64,000 nt of DNA, from positions 89,541,156 to 89,605,155 of the forward strand of contig OX393549.1 of NCBI GenBank assembly GCA_947650365.1, written 5' to 3'. Origin of the DNA: Chamaelirium japonicum. Lineage: Eukaryota > Streptophyta > Magnoliopsida > Liliales > Melanthiaceae. Each line of letters opens with the position of its first letter. The stretch's first letter is position 1. Of this stretch, positions 59,150-64,000 are shown one piece after another. The notes beneath the pieces are model-generated. The model was given only the letters and a program-made list of their open reading frames with translations. It was not told the origin of the DNA and made no database searches. The translations under genes and the position numbers were made by a program.

Positions 59150-61435
59150 TGAAGATTAGGCATCCATGTGCTCATCATCATCTTCTCCATTAAGAAATAG
59201 CATGGCCTCCAAGTCCGGTTCATCAAGCAAGAGCTCCGCAATCTCAAGCACATCGGCACCATCAAGTGAGTCAAAGTCATCCCCTCCTACATCCCACATC
59301 TTGCTTTTCCCTTCATGATAGTTTGGACTTTTCCTTGATAAGAACTGTAGATTGTTGTGCAAATAGACCAAATCTTCTTCTCGTTGTGAAGTCATCTTAT
59401 TCGTTTCACTGAATTGATAAATGCAGAAGTGCTCCAATTCCTCTCACAATAAGAAGATGAGCAATATTGTCCAAGTAGCTTCAATGCCAAGAGTTGAAAT
59501 TTAGGGGCAACATCTCCATACACATCCCACTATAACTTAGGATCCATTACCCCTCTTTCATGCAATGAGTCACTGTCTCTAAAGTCATCTATCCCACTAG
59601 AAAACTTGGATTGGCGAATTCAATGTTGACCATTCTGCGCTCCTCTGCATTTGGAAAGAATTTTTGCATGCATGCCTTTCTTTCCTTAGCAATCTCTGCA
59701 TCTTGATACGATGCTAGTCGATTTGTAGCACCACTAAGCCATTCATGTCTATAGTATCTACAAAAACAATTTAACAAATCTAATCAATCATGAATTATAA
59801 ATAAAAATATTCAATAGCAATAGAAATATTAGCCCATTAGATTTAGTTACCTAGGATTCAACGAATGCGCCATGCAATGTAGTGGTGTACTGCTTTTCCA
59901 CTTATGAACCAAGATATTGTGCACTACTGTGTAGAATGACTACTCATCGTCTTGCTTCTTATTTCGATAGATGGCAGTTTTCACATTCTCAATTATTGTA
60001 TCCCACATATTATAGACTAGGTGGAGGCATGGTCTATCAGTGTCCGCTAGTCTCAACAATTCATATATAGGATCTTTAAAGAAGAGGATGTAGTAATCCT
60101 TATCACACCACAAGTCATCAAGGACTTTCTCCTTCACAAACTGTGCTTTCTTCACATCCTCGTCTCTATACATGGACCATTGATCACTAATGACCATGTT
60201 TTGGAGACCTTTTTTGATAAGCTTGAACCTTTTCAGCATCAATTCCACCAAGGCAAATCGGGTATCCGCAATTGATAGCATTTTGAGCTTCATGAACTTA
60301 TTAAAAATTGCGAGCCTCATTAAATGATTCATGATAAAAAATTTAATCACCAAAGCATCCCCAGCGATAATGGTGATCCAACTGCATTCATCAATCATCA
60401 TATACGATCTCATTTGCCTTGGTATTTTTTGAAGCACATATATATTTAAGGGCGAGGTGCATCACACATGCTGTCCAGAAAATGTGAGGATGTGTGGCTT
60501 CAATATGTAAACTCGCCGCACGACAAACTGGAGCTTTGTCCATGATAACTTGAGCAACATTTGTAGCTCCAACCTCCTCTATGGTTTTTATGATCAAACC
60601 AGAAATGAAATACTTGTCCTTATACTCACAACTCACCCTCACAGTTCACGGCATTTAGGAATATAGGTTGTCCTTCTGACACTGCTATAAAGTTGATAAG
60701 AGGTCTCCTCTGTGCATCAGTCTAGCCATCACTGACAATGTTCACCCCCTTATCCTTCCATGCATTTCTCACTGGTTGCAAAAGCAACTCGATATTTGCC
60801 CATTCCTTCTCCAACAATGTTGTCCTCAACATATTATAACCGGGCAGCACAAAGCCACCAAGGTTGCTATTACATGCCATGGTAAAAACCTTCATATAAT
60901 GGGGATTTCTGGCTAACTAAAACGGCAAGCCACTTGTGAAGAACATACAAGTTATCTCCGCTTGTAAGTCTTCTCTAGCACCAACATTGAAGGCCTTCTC
61001 AATCGCCGTGTTTCCCACCGTCTTTCTTTTTCGTTGATCAAATGCTTCTTGTCTAAACGAAGTTTACCGTGCACTGTTTCCTCCAACAAATGGCAAAGAT
61101 ACTTCTTTGGGCATAGTCTCCTTGGCCTTCAATTCTGTTTGTTCCACTTCTCTTTTCATTTTATTGATTGCTTCGGTAGTCACCTTGCTGCATTTTTCTA
61201 TCCCAAATCCAGTAATTTTTAAAAAGTGTGCCTTCAATCTAGTATATGATCCTGTGTAGGTACTCTTGCAGAAATTGCATTCAAATTTAACATTTCCATC
61301 ACCTCCCGAAGCTTTCTCAACCCTTGTTACGTACTTCCACAATGAATTTGTCTTGTCGTCTCTTGACACGCTAATGACTCCACTATCAACGGCAGATTCA
61401 GAGCTAGAAGTCGCGACAGAACTTGATGTGTTCAT
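59150..61435 (-). pseudogene. hAT-superfamily transposase (BED finger, DUF659, hAT dimerisation), decayed
   Basis: The minus strand, read from 61435, gives a BED-like finger (LWKYVTRVEKA, VKFECNFCKSTYTGSYTRLKAHFL), then the DUF659-type core (WANIELLLQPVRNAWKDKGVNIVSDG, PLINFIAVSEGQPIF, KAPVCRAASLHIEATHPHIFWTACVMHLAL) to about 60440. A middle domain (TRFALVELMLKRF, LADTDRPCLHLVYNMWD) follows, and a C-terminal dimerisation relic (WWDVYGDVAPKFQLLALKLLGQYCSSSYCERNWS, near 59530-59440). Stops and frameshifts near 60930, 60730, 60440, 59935, 59590 and 59400 inactivate it. It lies antisense in the helicase intron. Termini uncertain: AAGCACTGATGCAGGTAC near 58789 and an inverted relative near 62850-62870 could be its TIRs. 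Confidence 0.85.
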
Positions 61436-61439
61436 TGAA

Positions 61440-63999
61440 ATTCCTAATATGACAATAATTTACTTAACAATATGCAAATATGCAACTAACAATATGCAAG
61501 TATGCAACTATACGAGTAACTGGAGCAAACAACTATGGAAGCAAGTTCAAGCAACTAATATGCAATTATGTAACTATGGCAGTAACTAATTAACAATTAA
61601 AAACAAAAAAACAACAAAAAAAGCCCATTGTTTTTTAAGGGAAAAAAAATTCCACAATTTTTTATTTTTGAATGCATAAACATTAATCAGTCAATGACTA
61701 ATTCATGCTTATGCATTAAAAAAAAAAATTCTTCAAAAAAAAAACCATTCTTAAAAAAAAAAAACTCTGTTTTATGTAAAACAAATTTTATGGAGAAATA
61801 AAATTGAGGGTTTAGGTATAACTCCGCTGCTTGTAATGGCTAATGGAGTTGCTCATTACATCTTACATCCACGATAAGCTACAATTGCATACATGTCCTC
61901 TTAGCTTCTCTAAGATTTTTCTTGATCTTCTACTTTACACGGTCCATTGCTTCATCAATATAACCCATACAAGGTTGTTCCTCTCTATCTACTAACTTCA
62001 CAATATCTACAAGAAGTGCTAGAATCTTTACGGAGAAATACACATAATTCCAAAACATGGTATGGCTTACTATTTTGGCAGCTGCATACATGTTCTCTCA
62101 TTTTTTCTTAGATTTTTCTTTATCTTCTCCTTTGCATGGTCCATAACTTCATAAACACACTTTGCCCGACTACTTTGGTACCACTGGAAAAAAGGGAACA
62201 TTGCTCTCAGTTGTGTTTTGCTGTTGCGAATGCTTTAATAATCAAGTAATTAGTTGCAAATGTGGTCATTATAGAACCATGCAAATCCCTTCCATTTGTA
62301 AACTTTCTCATGAGGTGAAGCACATCAGTCTACCCGAGTATGCTGAGCAACCTGAATTCTGACGTCCGTATTCAGCTGGCAGCCTGGCACAAATTCAAGG
62401 GTCATAAATAGCCCCCTTCCCATTTTGGGATTCCCAGTCTGTCTCTTCCTTCCAAAAAAAAAAGTCCCTCTCTTTGCCCTAGCCGATCAAAGTAGGTGGC
62501 CCCTGTCCAACATAGAAATGCCCTAGCTGATCAAAGAAGGGCCGTCAATGTGGCTCTTGCAAACCGTATAAGTAGAATAAGACATTGTTTGAAATTTCGG
62601 GTGCCTCAATCTCTAGGCACTTGCCTTCCGTCTTGCAGCCCAAGAATTCTCCAACCGCCTTAGGTTTGCCTAGTGCTTTTTAAAACATTGGTTGTAGGGA
62701 AAATAGTTTTCTGCTTTTTTGCATGTAGATTTAATGGTCACAAACAAGTCAATTGTCTGTGAACCCCATTTGAGAAGCATCATGCATTTTAGTGAATGTC
62801 ATTTTCAATACATAAAGGTTTTTTTTTTTGGAAGGGACCTCAGTGTCCGTACATCACCTGTTAGTGCTTGGATTGGAGCACAAGATAGACCATGGTTCGA
62901 AACATCACCCTGCTTGTAATACTGTCACAGGGGACAACGTATAACCCTGCCACAAAGACGGGAAGAAAATCCACAGGATTCGATACCACAACTTGCCTAA
63001 AGGGAGGCAAGTGTTTTTCCTCTGGGATGCGACCTCGATCGCAAGAATTTTTTCACTTAATAATCGTAACATGACTTCTTAAAGCAACAATAAATACACA
63101 TTTATTATTTCTTAGATCCCTTCATCCTCTCACCCCTGCTTTTGGCTCTTGACAGCAAATGTTGTAGTTCATTGACTTGAGGCTTTGGACAGGCACTGCT
63201 TATTTTCATTGAAAGATCTTTGTGTATGCAATCCAGTGTGAATGGAGTTGGATTTAGCTTTTAGATGGTTCACCTTTTGATGATGAAGCTTGTCAGTTGT
63301 TCCCTTTTTGTAGGGTGGGTTTTGAGCATGAACCCTGATCTACCTGGTTTGAAATTGCAGCTGTCAAAATATGCTGGCTTTCAGCCTGGTTGAACTGGAA
63401 CAACAGTCCAAATCCAAAGAAGCTACGATTTCAATCCGATTACAGGTTGATTCAGCTGTTCTCAGCATGGTCTGACTCATTCGTTGAAACATTTGAGCTG
63501 TAGGTTGAAGCCACGTGTATGTGTGTGTGTATATACACACATATGTACACACGTCATAAGGAATTTCTTTTGCTTCTATTCCGTTATATTCAAGTCGTAC
63601 TTCTAAGTAGTACAATGTTTCCTTAATTTTTTCTCTATTCATCTGTTTTTTTGTTATTCATATCTGTTGAAGTGGATAACCTGAACCGAAATGATGGAGA
63701 CTTTTCGTGTTGGGCCCAAGCCGAACATGAAACTAAATCCTAAATCTCAAACCTTGCTAATCTAACAGGATAAATGTAATATTCTTTCATCCTTCCTGAA
63801 ATTAAGTTTTTTGATGCTCCAACCAGTAATATACTTTAGAATTGATATATTACTAGAAAAATGATGAATGATACTTGTCCCTTTTAAGGTCTAGTAAAAT
63901 GGCAGTAGGCTATGTTACCAGTGTATGCTGACCATCTTCAAACCTTCCAAAGTGCAACCTAATAAAGCTCCACCCTTGTGATGCTTGTTAGAAGTTAAC
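61440..63999. other. Rest of helicase intron within the window
   Basis: A/T-rich with a GCAACTA(ATA/TAC)TGCAA short-repeat patch (61470-61590), poly-A patches (61710-61765), an hAT-end-like fragment (62585-62690) and a small GTGTGTGTATATACACACA palindrome (about 63520-63540). No further exon recognised. Confidence 0.45.
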
Positions 64000-64000
64000 T

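Noticed and set aside
58789..62870. Defined 4.1-kb autonomous hAT with TIRs AAGCACT..AGTGCTT
   Set aside because: The end match is short and imperfect and flanks (CTAAGAAG versus CTTGGATT) are not a target duplication, so borders were left open.

Overview
The window looks like nuclear DNA of a flowering plant: spliced plant-type genes, plant Ty1-copia, Ty3-gypsy, LINE and hAT relics, a Cassandra-type 5S-bearing miniature LTR retrotransposon, and abundant (TA)n, (GA)n and homopolymer tracts. The GC-rich first exon of the xylosidase gene hints at a monocot, but I cannot name the species. Only two host protein genes can be supported; nearly all the rest is transposable-element and satellite-like DNA.

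Layout. 1-4 kb: a decayed copia element (+) and LTR-like debris. 4.7-6.2 kb: a 90-bp and a ~220-bp tandem repeat. 6.58-8.79 kb: a ~211-bp tandem repeat whose second unit is split by a 1.8-kb cluster of four elements (at least three clearly foldback) separated by long (TA)n tracts. 9.44-22.77 kb: a complete six-exon beta-D-xylosidase gene (GH3, 767 aa) whose 8.1-kb first intron holds a tandem Cassandra array plus a gypsy gag relic. 23-36 kb: a TE landscape (LINE pieces on both strands, hAT miniature elements with 8-bp target duplications, tandem MITEs, a 5'-truncated copia element with a 1.9-kb 3' LTR). 36.66-46.97 kb: one minus-strand copia element, with a 2.8-kb solo LTR nested in its reverse transcriptase and, in its 5' LTR, an hAT-like element that itself contains a second (TA)n/foldback cluster. 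47-54 kb: small repeats, hAT miniature elements and one perfect 56-bp snap-back hairpin. 54.70-64 kb: the 5' exons of a SEN1-like helicase gene (+) that runs off the window, with a decayed hAT transposase (minus) in its third visible non-coding interval.

The most unusual signal is the set of foldback elements that are always bounded by long (TA)n, sometimes (TA)n plus (GA)n, tracts. Seven clear or probable members and one doubtful one occur in two unrelated clusters. They share purine-rich left and pyrimidine-rich right termini (TCCC..CCnTATA), some share an internal core, and one cluster has a natural unfilled reference site in the adjacent tandem repeat unit. The second unusual signal is the higher-order (5-unit, ~2.05-kb) organisation of the Cassandra array inside a host intron. 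All domain and family calls come from reading motifs; no database search was run.
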